Positions 1-8,891 are shown, numbered from the stretch's first letter. The stretch is 64,000 nt of DNA from CAXBDP01 sp963974465 (GCA_049340005.1 JBMPIY010000002.1); one strand, 5' to 3'. Notes: generated by a model from the letters alone, not told the origin. Numbers and translations: made by a program.

Positions 1-858
1 GAGTTCCTGATCAACCAGAAATTCAACTGTACCAGCATTATTGTAGTTTACATGCTTGCCAATTTTCAGCGCATACTCAAATAACTTCTCTCGAATTTGA
101 TCGGGCAAATTGGATGGTGCAAGCTCAATGACCTTTTGGAAACGGCGCTGAACAGAGCAATCGCGTTCGTATAAATGCACCAAATTGCCGTAGCTATCAC
201 CTAGCAATTGCACTTCTATGTGCTTGGGGTTCTCGATGTATTTTTCAAGAAAAATAGTGTCATCACCAAATGATTTGGCAGCTTCTCCTCTAGCTTCTTG
301 AAAGGCTTTATGCAGTTCTTCATCATTTTGGACAACACGCATTCCACGTCCTCCACCTCCCGCGGCTGCTTTCACCATTATGGGATAACCGATGCTTTTG
401 GCTTGTTCCAAGGCAATTTCCACCGAATCCAATTTCAAAGCCGAATCTGGAATGGTAGGTACTTGGACTTCTTTGGCCACAATTTTGGCTGCGACTTTAT
501 CTCCCAAGCGCTCCATCACTTCTGGCTTTGGGCCTACGAAGATGATTCCTTCCTCAGCACATCTTCGAGCGAATTGCACATTTTCGGATAAGAAACCATA
601 ACCCGGATGGATTGCATCTACATTCTTTAGTTTGGCAATACGGAGGATTTCCTCTATATCCAAATAAGGCTTCAGCGGCTCTTGATCCGACCCTATTTGA
701 TAAGACTCATCTGCTTTGTATCGGTGAAGCGAATAGCGATCTTCAAAGGAATAAACAGCAACTGTGCGAATGCGTAACTCAGAAGCAGCACGTAATATTC
801 TAATAGCTATCTCGCCACGATTGGCAACTAGCAAACGGGAAATCTTAGTGATATTCAT
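1..858 (-). CDS. pyc: pyruvate carboxylase, N-terminal part (runs off the window start)
   Basis: The minus strand reads from an ATG at 858 without a stop to base 1, giving the first 286 residues. They open with the biotin-carboxylase signature LLVANRGEIAIRILRAA, continue with the stretch AVYSFEDRYSLHRYKADE typical of pyruvate carboxylase rather than acetyl- or propionyl-CoA carboxylase, and contain the ATP-grasp glycine-rich loop KAAAGGGGRGM. Full-length enzymes are about 1150 residues, so the carboxyltransferase and biotinyl domains lie outside. The enzyme makes oxaloacetate from pyruvate, bicarbonate and ATP in the cytoplasm. The glycine loop is encoded over one copy of the GCGGGAGG octamer. 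The alternative, a separate biotin carboxylase subunit, is less likely from the N-terminal wording. Confidence 0.9.
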   Translation of the reverse strand, partial: MNITKISRLLVANRGEIAIRILRAASELRIRTVAVYSFEDRYSLHRYKADESYQIGSDQEPLKPYLDIEEILRIAKLKNVDAIHPGYGFLSENVQFARRCAEEGIIFVGPKPEVMERLGDKVAAKIVAKEVQVPTIPDSALKLDSVEIALEQAKSIGYPIMVKAAAGGGGRGMRVVQNDEELHKAFQEARGEAAKSFGDDTIFLEKYIENPKHIEVQLLGDSYGNLVHLYERDCSVQRRFQKVIELAPSNLPDQIREKLFEYALKIGKHVNYNNAGTVEFLVDQEL

Positions 859-868
859 AGAATTGGGA

Positions 869-907
869 GAAAAAGTATTGATTTCTCAATTTAGCTAATA
901 CTTTTTC
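869..907 (-). terminator. AT-rich stem-loop between the lipoprotein gene and pyc
   Basis: Bases 869-879 and 897-907 form a perfect 11-bp stem (GAAAAAGTATT with AATACTTTTTC) around a 17-base loop. Read on the minus strand it follows the lipoprotein gene (stop at 988) and ends in a T run, so it could terminate it. It also lies only 11 bases before the pyc start codon, so it may instead be part of the pyc leader. The stem is weak because it is mostly A-T. Confidence 0.4.
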
Positions 908-987
908 ATGTCCAAAGCCAAGTGAACAGATTAGAGAAAACTAGACTATCGAATATTTACTTTGACAATAATTTCAAGCAATAGCTC

Positions 988-2118
988 TTACATTCTTTCC
1001 ATCAGATATAATGTTGGATAATCTTCCTCTTCCATTTTCAGGTAGATATTTTTAAGTCCAATCCAACGCCCTTCTCCAGCTCGGAAATAAAAAGGAAGGA
1101 TTTCTTGCGGCGCGTCTTGATAACGCTCCGATAAGTCATCAAGGTTGACGCTTACAATTTTATACATTGGTTCTGATATTTGAGACATTTGTTGTTCCTC
1201 TTCGGACATAACGCTATATCGTTCCTCCTCAATACCTTCTGAATAGGCAATGTAAAGCTCATTTCCCTCAACATCTAGACTAATTATACCACCAGCACTT
1301 ACTGCTCTGAAATCTATATCACCCTCTGCGTTTTCAGGATAGCGGACAAACTTAGGGAAATTGGGCTTGATCGTCTTTTCATATTGAAAGTCAGCACCAT
1401 CCCACTGATACATATAGATTTCTGGAAATTCCGCAGTATATAAAAAGAGCTTTCCATCCTCATACATAAATTCAGGAAAAAAGCGATTGTTTCTCGCCTT
1501 ATTATGCGGATGACCTTCAGGAAGTTTAATGGTTGGGCTAAATGTATTAGACTCTCGATCCCAAATTTCAAACAAGAATTCTTTAAAGCCATTGTTCCAT
1601 AATTCCATTTGATCATACCTACCTGGTGCATATAATAAATATTTATTGTCTTTAATTTCGTAGAATTTTGGCCCATCCTTACTTACGCTAACAATCACAC
1701 GATAAGGCATTTGAATTTTCTCAACCACCTTACCATCGTAATCCGCGATGAGCATTTTATCTGACATATTGGGTTGCACCAATATTTTATCATCCTCGAA
1801 AAATCCTGTTCCAATTTTCCAATTCCCTAGATAATCTGGGTCACCTGCTGGCTTGTCTTTTATCTGATGCAACACAGAACCACCTTCATCGAAAATGACT
1901 ATATCTCTATCATTTTTACCAAGAAATAGCTTTTTATCAGAATTATAATCGTATGGGATTATTTCAGCCAAAGCTAAATCTACAACAATGGAATCTGAAA
2001 TAACCCATTGCTGGTTTGTCTCTTCTGCTTCAGTTTCAGTTTTTTCATCGGAATTAGCACAAGCTGAGGCAAACATTATTACAAATAGTAATAGATAGAG
2101 GGAGTTTTGAATTTTCAT
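988..2118 (-). CDS. DUF4221-like beta-propeller lipoprotein
   Basis: The 376-residue product starts with a short lipoprotein signal ending in ASAC (Cys20), followed by an acidic linker rich in Glu and Thr and then a domain that alternates short beta-type segments with Asp/Gly turns. This fits the DUF4221/BF3164-type six-bladed propeller lipoproteins common in Bacteroidota. These are exported, lipid-anchored proteins without an assigned biochemical reaction. It stands alone between pyc and the outer-membrane receptor gene, same strand, with 170 bases and a terminator separating it from the receptor. Family assignment is from overall wording, not from a catalytic motif. Confidence 0.6.
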   Translation of the reverse strand: MKIQNSLYLLLFVIMFASACANSDEKTETEAEETNQQWVISDSIVVDLALAEIIPYDYNSDKKLFLGKNDRDIVIFDEGGSVLHQIKDKPAGDPDYLGNWKIGTGFFEDDKILVQPNMSDKMLIADYDGKVVEKIQMPYRVIVSVSKDGPKFYEIKDNKYLLYAPGRYDQMELWNNGFKEFLFEIWDRESNTFSPTIKLPEGHPHNKARNNRFFPEFMYEDGKLFLYTAEFPEIYMYQWDGADFQYEKTIKPNFPKFVRYPENAEGDIDFRAVSAGGIISLDVEGNELYIAYSEGIEEERYSVMSEEEQQMSQISEPMYKIVSVNLDDLSERYQDAPQEILPFYFRAGEGRWIGLKNIYLKMEEEDYPTLYLMERM

Positions 2119-2228
2119 TAGAATGGTTTTTTAGTTCATCAATGCTCTAAATTATAAAAACATTTTAAAATGAAAAATAAAACAGATTAAGTAATAATAT
2201 AAAACCTAAGACGCTAGGGCAAAATAGA

Positions 2229-2257
2229 AAAGGGCAGTACAAATTGCACTGCCCTTT
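2229..2257 (-). terminator. Rho-independent terminator after the receptor gene
   Basis: AAAGGGCAGT at 2229-2238 pairs perfectly with ACTGCCCTTT at 2248-2257 around a 9-base loop. On the minus strand the stem is followed by TTTTCTATTTT. It lies 32 bases beyond the stop of the 2289-5096 gene and so should end that transcript before the lipoprotein gene. Confidence 0.85.
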
Positions 2258-2288
2258 ATCATCAACCTTAACTAAATCTATACTTTGT

Positions 2289-5096
2289 TTATCTGCCGCC
2301 TCTCATCATCATTGGGTTCATACCACCTCTTTGCTGCTGCTGATTATTACCGCCGAAGTTTCTAAGGTTGTAAGTGAATGTGAGCATGAAATATTGTTGT
2401 AACACTGTTGTGTTTCTATCTTCAATTGAAATGTCTGAAATGGTACGGCTAATGGCTTGGTTTTGACCAAGTGCATCAAAAACTGATAGCTTCAATTCAC
2501 CCTGATCCTTCTCGAAGAATTTTCTACCTATTTCAGCATTTAACATCCATACCGATTGATTAAACTCTTCGCCCAAACCTCTGTACAACTGATGTGTTGT
2601 AGTATTGGTAAAGAACCATTTTCCAGCAAAGCGATAGAAGAATCGGAATGAGCTAACTTGGGTGAAGAAGTTATTTTCTGCACTTGTATTCAAACTACTT
2701 TCTACAAAATTGTAGCTAGCAGTTGATGATAGAGTAAAGTCAACATTCTCATTGATATTACTACTTAAAGTAACACCTTGGCTCAAAGTAGTACTTCTGT
2801 TGAAGTTTTTGCGCCCATTAACAATACCCGGAATTTGACTGTAAGTCACCGAAGAGTTTACATTCAGATTACTCTTAATTCCCTTCATATAAGAACCGTA
2901 GGTCACGAAAGCGCGGGAGGTAATACTACCGCCCATATTTTCAGGACGTGTAAACTGACCACCACGAGCCAACGGAATAGTACCATTGATCAAGGTATCT
3001 TGCTGCGCTATATAGGTTGCATTACCAATGTAATTGCTAGTGATATTACTTGTAAGGAATACCAAGAAAGTACGAGCATTTTCAAGATTGAAGCTTGTGT
3101 AATTCAAGGTCATGAAATGTCCGAAATTTTGCTTCAAATCTGGGTTACCGCTAGAAAGCTGCAATGGATTGGCATTGCTTACCACATCTTGCAATTGATT
3201 GATCGATGGGTTTTGCGTAGTGGCTCTATAGTTGAATCTCAAGTTTTGCATTGGCGTGAAACGGTAAGTAGCGTTCACTGTTGGAATCAGGTTATTGAAT
3301 TGCAATTCAGTTTCCGATTCTGTAGGGAACATTCGCTCGTTCTGCAACCTTGCAAATTGATAATTAAGATTTGTGTTAATATTCAACTTATTGTAGTTGT
3401 ACACATAGCCTAAACCAACCCTCTGTGTAAAATAGCTATTGTCAAATGTGTTTGTAAGGGCCGTATCCAAATTCATCAAACCTGTTTCTGTTTGCAATCT
3501 AAATACACGCTGATCACTGTCTGTAAAGTTATTACCCAATGAATAGTTAGCTTGCAAGTTTGATCTTGCTGATAATGGCTCTGTATAGACAAAGTTTGCA
3601 TTGTAGCTAACTCCGCTCGATAAAGCATTCGTTACTTGGTTTACCGTATCTGCTCTATTGATTCTTGGATTGATATTGATCGCATCCAAGTAAGTATCAC
3701 TATCATTGTTGTTCGATGAGGTAGTAATATTTGTGGAGACTGATCTACCTTGCTTATCGAATCTCAAACGGTAAGTAAGGTTGTTGGAGAAGTTGAAACT
3801 GTTACCCTCCCGCGTTGTTGCGTTGTTATTGCTACTTAGTGCTGTTCCATCAGGCTGAAAGTTCAGACCAAAAGTTGTGTTTTCAGAATTTGTATCATTG
3901 AAACTTATATTTGGACGCATGATAATCGCAGAACGATCACTCAAATTCCAAGTGATATTCATATTCAATCTATGATTCGCACTTTCACTAAGATCTGCTG
4001 TTTCTTCTGTATAAAACTGACTTAAGTCTGAACCCAAGATCAATTCACGATTCAATTTATTTTCTAAGGTATTGCTAGAAGTATTGTAGAAATAACTACC
4101 GTTAAACTCGAAACCTTTGCCCCAGAAATCTGAGAAGTTAAGGCCTACAGAACTTGCGGTATTGATACCTGTGGAGCCACCCCCACCACGACCTCCCAAA
4201 GCAGCCATACCCCCACGACCACCGCCGAAGCCACCTGTTTGATCTTGACCTCCAAAATTTTGTTGATTAACATTATTTGCCCCTCCTATAATAGAAAGTC
4301 TTCTATCTCCTTTGAAAAGGTTGAAGTTACCGCCACCTTGGTACCTTTCATCTGTACCATAGCCGGCGTAGAACTTACCAAATGAGCCAGCACGAGCATC
4401 TTCTTTTGTTACAATATTCAATGTTCTATTTCTAGTGCCGTCGTCAAAACCTGTAAGTTGAGCTTGGTCGGATCTCTCGTCAAAAATCTCTACTTTATCT
4501 ACAATCTCTGCAGGTAAATTACGAAGTGCCGTCATTGGGTCATTGCCAAAAAAGCGCTTTCCATCTACCAATACATTTTTAACTTCTTCTCCTTGGGCTC
4601 TTATTGAATTACCCTCTATTGTAACACCAGGTAATTTTCTAATTAAATCTTCAGCATCTGCATCTGGGCGAGTGGTAAAGGCACTTGCATTAAATACCGC
4701 AGTATCACCTTTCATTTCTCCAGTAACCGGAGGCCCTTGAATTACAATCTCGCTAAGTAACTTACCGCTAGAAATACGGATAGTTCCCAAATCTTCGTTG
4801 CTCACAAGGATGAAACTTTGCTTAAAATTATCGTAACCTACGTAGCTTATTTCTAATACAAATGATCTTGGGATGGGGTTTTTAAACTCAAATTTACCAT
4901 TTTTATCTGTGTAAGTTGCTTGGAGTAAAGAATCCGAAGTAGTTTTCATAAGGACATTCGCCCCTACTAATGGATCGGTATCATTTTCGTCCATCACAAC
5001 TCCATACACTTTTTTGAGGGAGTTTTGTGCATTTGCTTCGTTTATCGATACGAGTGAAATGAGTAGGACAAATAGGAAAAGTAGATTTTTCTTCAT
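2289..5096 (-). CDS. outer-membrane beta-barrel protein, TonB-receptor-like, with carboxypeptidase-regulatory domain
   Basis: The 935-residue product has a signal peptide ending NEANAQ near residue 24, a carboxypeptidase-regulatory-like beta-sandwich at about 28-115 (YGVVMDENDTDPLVGANV), a plug-like domain at about 125-230 (ending TLNIVTKED), and a long barrel region rich in aromatic/Asn/Thr strands to the C terminus. A Gly-rich insert of about 30 residues lies near residues 280-310, and the tail is Gln/Gly/Met-rich. It fits the outer membrane beta-barrel (OMP_b-brl_2) family, whose members resemble TonB receptors but often have unknown ligands. No SusD partner is adjacent, so a glycan-uptake role is not indicated. 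It is a single-gene unit closed by its own terminator. Confidence 0.85.
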   Translation of the reverse strand: MKKNLLFLFVLLISLVSINEANAQNSLKKVYGVVMDENDTDPLVGANVLMKTTSDSLLQATYTDKNGKFEFKNPIPRSFVLEISYVGYDNFKQSFILVSNEDLGTIRISSGKLLSEIVIQGPPVTGEMKGDTAVFNASAFTTRPDADAEDLIRKLPGVTIEGNSIRAQGEEVKNVLVDGKRFFGNDPMTALRNLPAEIVDKVEIFDERSDQAQLTGFDDGTRNRTLNIVTKEDARAGSFGKFYAGYGTDERYQGGGNFNLFKGDRRLSIIGGANNVNQQNFGGQDQTGGFGGGRGGMAALGGRGGGGSTGINTASSVGLNFSDFWGKGFEFNGSYFYNTSSNTLENKLNRELILGSDLSQFYTEETADLSESANHRLNMNITWNLSDRSAIIMRPNISFNDTNSENTTFGLNFQPDGTALSSNNNATTREGNSFNFSNNLTYRLRFDKQGRSVSTNITTSSNNNDSDTYLDAININPRINRADTVNQVTNALSSGVSYNANFVYTEPLSARSNLQANYSLGNNFTDSDQRVFRLQTETGLMNLDTALTNTFDNSYFTQRVGLGYVYNYNKLNINTNLNYQFARLQNERMFPTESETELQFNNLIPTVNATYRFTPMQNLRFNYRATTQNPSINQLQDVVSNANPLQLSSGNPDLKQNFGHFMTLNYTSFNLENARTFLVFLTSNITSNYIGNATYIAQQDTLINGTIPLARGGQFTRPENMGGSITSRAFVTYGSYMKGIKSNLNVNSSVTYSQIPGIVNGRKNFNRSTTLSQGVTLSSNINENVDFTLSSTASYNFVESSLNTSAENNFFTQVSSFRFFYRFAGKWFFTNTTTHQLYRGLGEEFNQSVWMLNAEIGRKFFEKDQGELKLSVFDALGQNQAISRTISDISIEDRNTTVLQQYFMLTFTYNLRNFGGNNQQQQRGGMNPMMMRGGR

Positions 5097-5321
5097 TTTA
5101 ATTGCTTGTATCTAAATAAGATTTCAAGCCTTAGAGCAAATCCACCATCCGTAGTTTAAATGCTTGAATAAAAAAAACTAAAAAATTTCCTAAGCAAAAT
5201 TAATCAATTAATTATCAGTTGATTATGAAAATACTTTTTGAACAATTATAGCATTGAGTTTTCAGATTAGCAGAATTTCAATTTCTGATACCCTCAACCC
5301 TCCAATCAATTCAACTATACA

Positions 5322-5795
5322 TCACTTCTTATCCAATATTCGATTCAAGTTAGCTTCAGAGTAATAAATTGATTTAAGCGTTTTTCTATCCTCCCGCCTA
5401 AACACCAAATACTTTCCATCTGCTTCTTCATAATAGCAATCTACACCTTTCTCAAGTTTGTAATGCGCTACCGTATCTTTAGCTTCTAACTCATTATTAC
5501 ACGCCTTGCTCATATTCGATCTTTGCACTTCCTCGAACATCTCCTTGAATTTATCTGCCAAGCCAAATTCCAAAATGGCGCCCGAAAGCACATATTGCAA
5601 ATCACAAAAAGCATCAGCAACTTCAACGATATCCTTCGATTTAATTCCTTCCACTAGTTCATTTAGCTCCTCCACAAGCAATGACACACGTAATTTACAT
5701 CTTTTATCATCCGGAATTTGTGGCGATTCTAGGATCGGATGTTTAAATGTTTTGTGGAATTCTGCTACTGATTGAAGTGATTTTGGATCTTGCAT
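5322..5795 (-). CDS. MazG-like nucleoside triphosphate pyrophosphohydrolase
   Basis: The 157-residue product carries the metal-binding pattern of all-alpha NTP pyrophosphatases: EELNEL around residues 43-48 followed about 20 residues later by EVADAFCD, that is EExxE...ExxD. These enzymes hydrolyse (often non-canonical) NTPs to NMP and pyrophosphate using Mg2+. Length fits the phosphoribosyl-ATP-pyrophosphohydrolase-like subfamily; there is no histidine gene nearby, so a house-cleaning role is more likely than HisE. The gene is divergent from mnmA with about 90 bases between starts. The segment RREDRK near the C terminus is encoded over an octamer copy. The substrate cannot be told from sequence. 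Confidence 0.75.
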   Translation of the reverse strand: MQDPKSLQSVAEFHKTFKHPILESPQIPDDKRCKLRVSLLVEELNELVEGIKSKDIVEVADAFCDLQYVLSGAILEFGLADKFKEMFEEVQRSNMSKACNNELEAKDTVAHYKLEKGVDCYYEEADGKYLVFRREDRKTLKSIYYSEANLNRILDKK

Positions 5796-5873
5796 CGAAA
5801 TTGGTTTTTTATGAAAAATGAATACAAAAATAGAAAAGGCAACTTATTTACATAGCCTATTGTTGGTTTTGGA

Positions 5874-5881
5874 TAAATTTG
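5874..5881 (+). promoter_or_regulatory. possible -7 promoter element before mnmA
   Basis: TAAATTTG matches the Bacteroidota -7 consensus TAnnTTTG exactly and ends 4 bases before the mnmA ATG at 5886. If used, the transcript would be nearly leaderless. I see no convincing TTG -33 element at the expected spacing, so this may be chance. Confidence 0.3.
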
Positions 5882-5885
5882 CAAA

Positions 5886-7076
5886 ATGAGAGTAGTAGTA
5901 GGACTATCAGGCGGAGTGGATTCTAGTGTAACAGCGCACATGCTACAAGAGCAAGGCCATGAGGTCATTGGCGTGTATATGCGCAATTGGCACGACGAAT
6001 CTGTCACTATCAATAATGAGTGCCCATGGATTGAGGATAGCGCAGATGCAATGGCTGTAGCAGAGCATTTGGGTATTCCATTCTATAATCTGGATCTAAG
6101 CAAAGAGTACAAGGAGCGGATAGTTGATTATATGTTTGCTGAGTACGAAAAAGGCCGCACGCCCAATCCTGATGTGCTTTGTAATAGAGAAATCAAATTC
6201 GATACTTTCCTTAAAGCTGCCCTCAAATTAAAAGCTGATGCGGTCGCCACAGGACATTATTGCCAAAAAGATACGATTGAAGTAAATGGCAAAACGGTTT
6301 ATAGACTTTTAGCAGGCGCAGATGCAAATAAAGATCAGAGCTATTTTCTTTGTCAATTATCGCAAGAGCAATTGAGTAAGGCTTTGTTCCCAATCGGACA
6401 TTTGCAAAAGCGGGAGGTAAGGGAAATTGCTACAGAAATTGGTCTGCCGGTGGCAGACAAAAAAGATTCACAGGGTCTATGCTTTGTAGGCAAAATAAGG
6501 CTTCCTGAGTTTTTGCAACAGCAATTAGCTCCAAAGAAAGGCACAATTGTAGAAATTCCTGAGTCAGCTCAACCAATTCTCAACCTTGCAGATTCCCTTG
6601 CTCAAGCCAATGGCAAAGAGAAGCTTTCCCTACTTTCTACCTCGGTACATTTTAGTCCTGCCGATGGTGAGATTGTTGGAGAGCATAATGGCGCTCATTT
6701 TTTCACGGTAGGGCAACGCAAAGGCTTGCAAGTAGGTGGGAAAAAAGAGCCTTTGTTTGTGCTTGAAAAAGACACAGTAAATAATATTCTATACACTGGC
6801 CAAGGTGCAGAGCATCCTGGCTTACAAAGAGGTGGCTTATTTGTAAAAAAGGAGCATATTCACTGGGTGCGGGAGGATATGCAAATGAAAGAAAATGAGC
6901 AAAAGGAATTTATGGTGCGATACAGATATCGCCAAGCATTGATTCCAGCTACTTTGCATCAGGAAGCAGAAGGACTCTATGTGATTTTTGAAAAGCCACA
7001 AACGGGCATAGCTTCTGGTCAATTTGTAGCTTGGTACGATGGCAATGAGCTAATCGGCTCTGGCGAAATCCACTAA
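5886..7076 (+). CDS. mnmA: tRNA-specific 2-thiouridylase MnmA
   Basis: The 396-residue product starts MRVVVGLSGGVDSSV, the PP-loop ATP pyrophosphatase motif, and has the two expected cysteines: one in DVLCNREIKF and one in GLCFVGK. It activates and thiolates U34 of Lys, Glu and Gln tRNAs in the cytoplasm, taking sulfur from a persulfide relay. The C-terminal half has the MnmA elements HFFTVGQRKGL and the closing beta domain; the insert between the second cysteine and that motif is somewhat long, as in other Bacteroidota. A pseudouridine synthase gene follows after 21 bases, making a two-gene RNA-modification unit. Confidence 0.95.
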   Translation: MRVVVGLSGGVDSSVTAHMLQEQGHEVIGVYMRNWHDESVTINNECPWIEDSADAMAVAEHLGIPFYNLDLSKEYKERIVDYMFAEYEKGRTPNPDVLCNREIKFDTFLKAALKLKADAVATGHYCQKDTIEVNGKTVYRLLAGADANKDQSYFLCQLSQEQLSKALFPIGHLQKREVREIATEIGLPVADKKDSQGLCFVGKIRLPEFLQQQLAPKKGTIVEIPESAQPILNLADSLAQANGKEKLSLLSTSVHFSPADGEIVGEHNGAHFFTVGQRKGLQVGGKKEPLFVLEKDTVNNILYTGQGAEHPGLQRGGLFVKKEHIHWVREDMQMKENEQKEFMVRYRYRQALIPATLHQEAEGLYVIFEKPQTGIASGQFVAWYDGNELIGSGEIH

Positions 7077-7097
7077 TCACACGGAAAACTTTTTTTA

Positions 7098-7808
7098 GTG
7101 GAAATCCCGATACTTTACCAAGACGAAAATTTTATTGCAGTAAACAAACCAAGCGGTTATGTAGTGCATCCAAGCGCATGGGTTGGAAGAGATGAATTGC
7201 CATCGGTGATGCAATTGCTCAGAAATGCCATTGGCCAAAAGGTGTATCCTGCTCATCGGCTCGACAGGCAAACGAGCGGAGTGCTCTGGTTTAGTACTAA
7301 TCCAGAAGCTGATAAAGCCTTGAAAGCACTTTTTGAAAGCCGAAAAGTAAGCAAATGCTACCACGGAATTGTGCGAGGATTTACAGAAGATTCATTTACC
7401 ATCAATAAGCCTCTGAAAAAGGAACTTATTGGGAATGAGCAAACTGCCATTACACATTTTAAGTGTTTGGCAAAAGTAGAACTGCCCATTGCTATTGGCA
7501 GATATCCAAGTAGCCGATTTTCATTTCTTCAAATAGACGCTGAAACTGGGCGTATGCATCAGATAAGGAGACACTTAAGCCACTATAGACATCCACTTCT
7601 GGGCGACAAAAAATATGGTGACAATAAATACAATGCCTTTATCCGTAACAATTTTGGAGTAGATCATTTGGTCTTGCATTGCTATAGCACTAGTTTTGAG
7701 CACCCATTTACTCAGAAGGCCGTTAATGTAAGCGTGAACTTACCTGATGATTTAGCTGAAATGCGTAACAGTATATTCGAAAACATAGAGATAAAATTCA
7801 CCTCATAA
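7098..7808 (+). CDS. truC: RluA-family tRNA pseudouridine synthase (TruC-like)
   Basis: The 236-residue product starts at a GTG (7098) directly after an A/T-rich stretch, and opens with PILYQDENFIAVNKPSGYVVH, the usual RluA-family N terminus. The catalytic motif is HRLDRQTSG with the active Asp. It has no S4 domain and its length matches TruC, which makes pseudouridine 65 in tRNA; assignment to TruC rather than another RluA branch is from length and wording only. It lies 21 bases after mnmA and is probably co-transcribed with it. Confidence 0.8.
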   Translation: MEIPILYQDENFIAVNKPSGYVVHPSAWVGRDELPSVMQLLRNAIGQKVYPAHRLDRQTSGVLWFSTNPEADKALKALFESRKVSKCYHGIVRGFTEDSFTINKPLKKELIGNEQTAITHFKCLAKVELPIAIGRYPSSRFSFLQIDAETGRMHQIRRHLSHYRHPLLGDKKYGDNKYNAFIRNNFGVDHLVLHCYSTSFEHPFTQKAVNVSVNLPDDLAEMRNSIFENIEIKFTS

Positions 7809-7852
7809 ATTAGTTTTCTTAACATTAAGGTAACATTTACGTAATAATTTAG

Positions 7853-7860
7853 TATCTTTG
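7853..7860 (+). promoter_or_regulatory. -7 promoter element for the 47-residue membrane peptide gene
   Basis: TATCTTTG matches TAnnTTTG exactly. Transcription would start about 7 bases downstream, which places the upstream ATG at 7861 outside or at the edge of the message and favours the ATG at 7894 as start of the small gene. No clear -33 TTG is seen. Confidence 0.4.
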
Positions 7861-7893
7861 ATGCAGAATGTAAAAAGAAAAGGAGGTAAAAAG

Positions 7894-8037
7894 ATGAAAA
7901 CTGCATATGAAAAACGCTGGAAATATGCTACCAACAATCTTTTATTTGGTAAAGGTTTGAAGAGAAGCGAAAGAGGATTTTACTTCTTCATTATCTTCAT
8001 AATCATTGTTTTCGGTGTATTAATGAACTACTTATAG
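7894..8037 (+). CDS. small single-pass membrane protein, 47 residues
   Basis: ATG at 7894 is preceded at the ideal distance by AAGGAGGT, an unusually strong Shine-Dalgarno for this phylum, and the frame closes at a TAG at 8035-8037. The product starts with a basic region (MKTAYEKRWKYATNN, then GKGLKRSERG) and ends in a hydrophobic helix of about 18 residues (FFIIFIIIVFGVLMNYL). A TAnnTTTG element lies upstream and a terminator directly downstream, so it is a complete small transcription unit. Starting at ATG 7861 would add 11 basic residues and bury the ribosome-binding site inside the gene, which I consider less likely. Function unknown. Confidence 0.7.
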   Translation: MKTAYEKRWKYATNNLLFGKGLKRSERGFYFFIIFIIIVFGVLMNYL

Positions 8038-8058
8038 TATTAAAATTCATAAGTCGAT

Positions 8059-8091
8059 AAACAGCTTCTCATTTTGGGAAGCTGTTTTTTT
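8059..8091 (+). terminator. Rho-independent terminator
   Basis: AAACAGCTTC (8059-8068) pairs with GAAGCTGTTT (8078-8087) around a 9-base loop and is followed by a T run to 8091. It closes the 47-residue gene, 22 bases after its stop. Confidence 0.9.
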
Positions 8092-8111
8092 ATGTTCATT
8101 TTTATTTATTT

Positions 8112-8137
8112 CTCGCTAAGCCGCAAGGACGCAAAGA
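8112..8137. repeat. fragment of dispersed intergenic repeat
   Basis: The stretch beginning CTCGCTAAGCCGCAAGGACG is one arm of an intergenic repeat family. A close reverse-complement relative lies at about 51390-51415 (CTCTGCGGCTTTGCGACTCA). Its GC-rich composition differs from the AT-rich surroundings. The rest of the gap 8092-8283 holds nothing I can identify. Confidence 0.6.
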
Positions 8138-8283
8138 ATTATATAAAGCGACATAATAATTTAGTTTAATCCCTACATTCCTTAAAGCTACCCATAGATA
8201 TCAATTTACTGCTAAAATCAGAACTATTTTCTTCGCTCATAAGTTGTAAGAGGTGTATAGATAAATTTAAAAAATAAATTATT

Positions 8284-8490
8284 ATGGATATAACTAAAAA
8301 AGTAAAAGAAGAGCTAGAAGATCGTATTGAAAAAATTGAAGATTTTATAGCTAAGAAAGGTCTAGGTTCTAAGCAATTGAAAAAAGCACAAAAAGCACAA
8401 AGAAATATTAATCTGGGACTTGTTTTAGTTGGCGTTGTAACCATTGCTGGCCTTGCCATCTGGATGAAGAGTACTAATAAGGAAGATTAA
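8284..8490 (+). CDS. small membrane protein with N-terminal charged helix
   Basis: The 68-residue product begins with a strongly charged helix (residues 1-25, MDITKKVKEELEDRIEKIED) likely to form a coiled coil, then a basic linker rich in Lys and Gln, and one hydrophobic segment (about 43-61, GLVLVGVVTIAGLAIWM) close to the C terminus. It is followed after 31 bases by a perfect terminator, which supports a real independent gene. I do not recognise the family. It would sit in the inner membrane with most of the protein in the cytoplasm if the positive-inside rule holds. Confidence 0.65.
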   Translation: MDITKKVKEELEDRIEKIEDFIAKKGLGSKQLKKAQKAQRNINLGLVLVGVVTIAGLAIWMKSTNKED

Positions 8491-8521
8491 GAATTTTAAT
8501 CAATTAGTAATTTCGAAAATC

Positions 8522-8554
8522 AAATTCAGGATTCTATTCCTGAATTTTTTTTTT
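8522..8554 (+). terminator. Rho-independent terminator
   Basis: AAATTCAGGA (8522-8531) pairs perfectly with TCCTGAATTT (8538-8547), loop of 6, followed by a T run to 8554. It ends the 8284-8490 gene. Confidence 0.92.
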
Positions 8555-8652
8555 GGCATTTTTTATCGTGAGCAGTTTACTCAGATTCTTTAGCCCTACC
8601 CTAATTTTTTTTTATTGACACTACGAAAGCGCCAGCAGTGTGAAAAACAATT

Positions 8653-8741
8653 CGCTCTCTGCGTCTTCACTCTGCGTAAATCTGCGCCATCTGCGGGCAA
8701 CCTTTTTTTCTCCCGCAGATTACGCTGATACGAGCAGAAAG
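8653..8741. repeat. dispersed intergenic repeat with inverted arms
   Basis: This GC-richer block holds CTCTGCGTCTTCACTCTGCG and, after it, a 9-bp inverted pair ATCTGCGGG (8689-8697) and CCCGCAGAT (8712-8720) around a T-rich loop, followed by TACGCTGATACGAGCAGAAA. A related block with the same order lies at 10768-10835, and its second arm recurs at 51280-51299. The rest of the gap 8555-8891 shows no gene or other signal I can support. Confidence 0.7.
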
Positions 8742-8891
8742 ATAAACTAGTATTTATTGCAATTTTACTAGAGCACGTATGTCATCGCTGTTGTGGACAC
8801 AATAAAAATTATTATGAATAATTTGACAATCCTCTTGTAAACCGATTGACAAGCACGTGAAATTTAACTTAGCTAAATTTTAAAAACTCAC

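Noticed and set aside
2778..3413. Plus-strand reading frame of 211 codons antisense to the outer-membrane receptor
   Set aside because: It lies wholly within the 935-residue barrel gene; its product has no domain or signal and the composition reflects the opposite strand.
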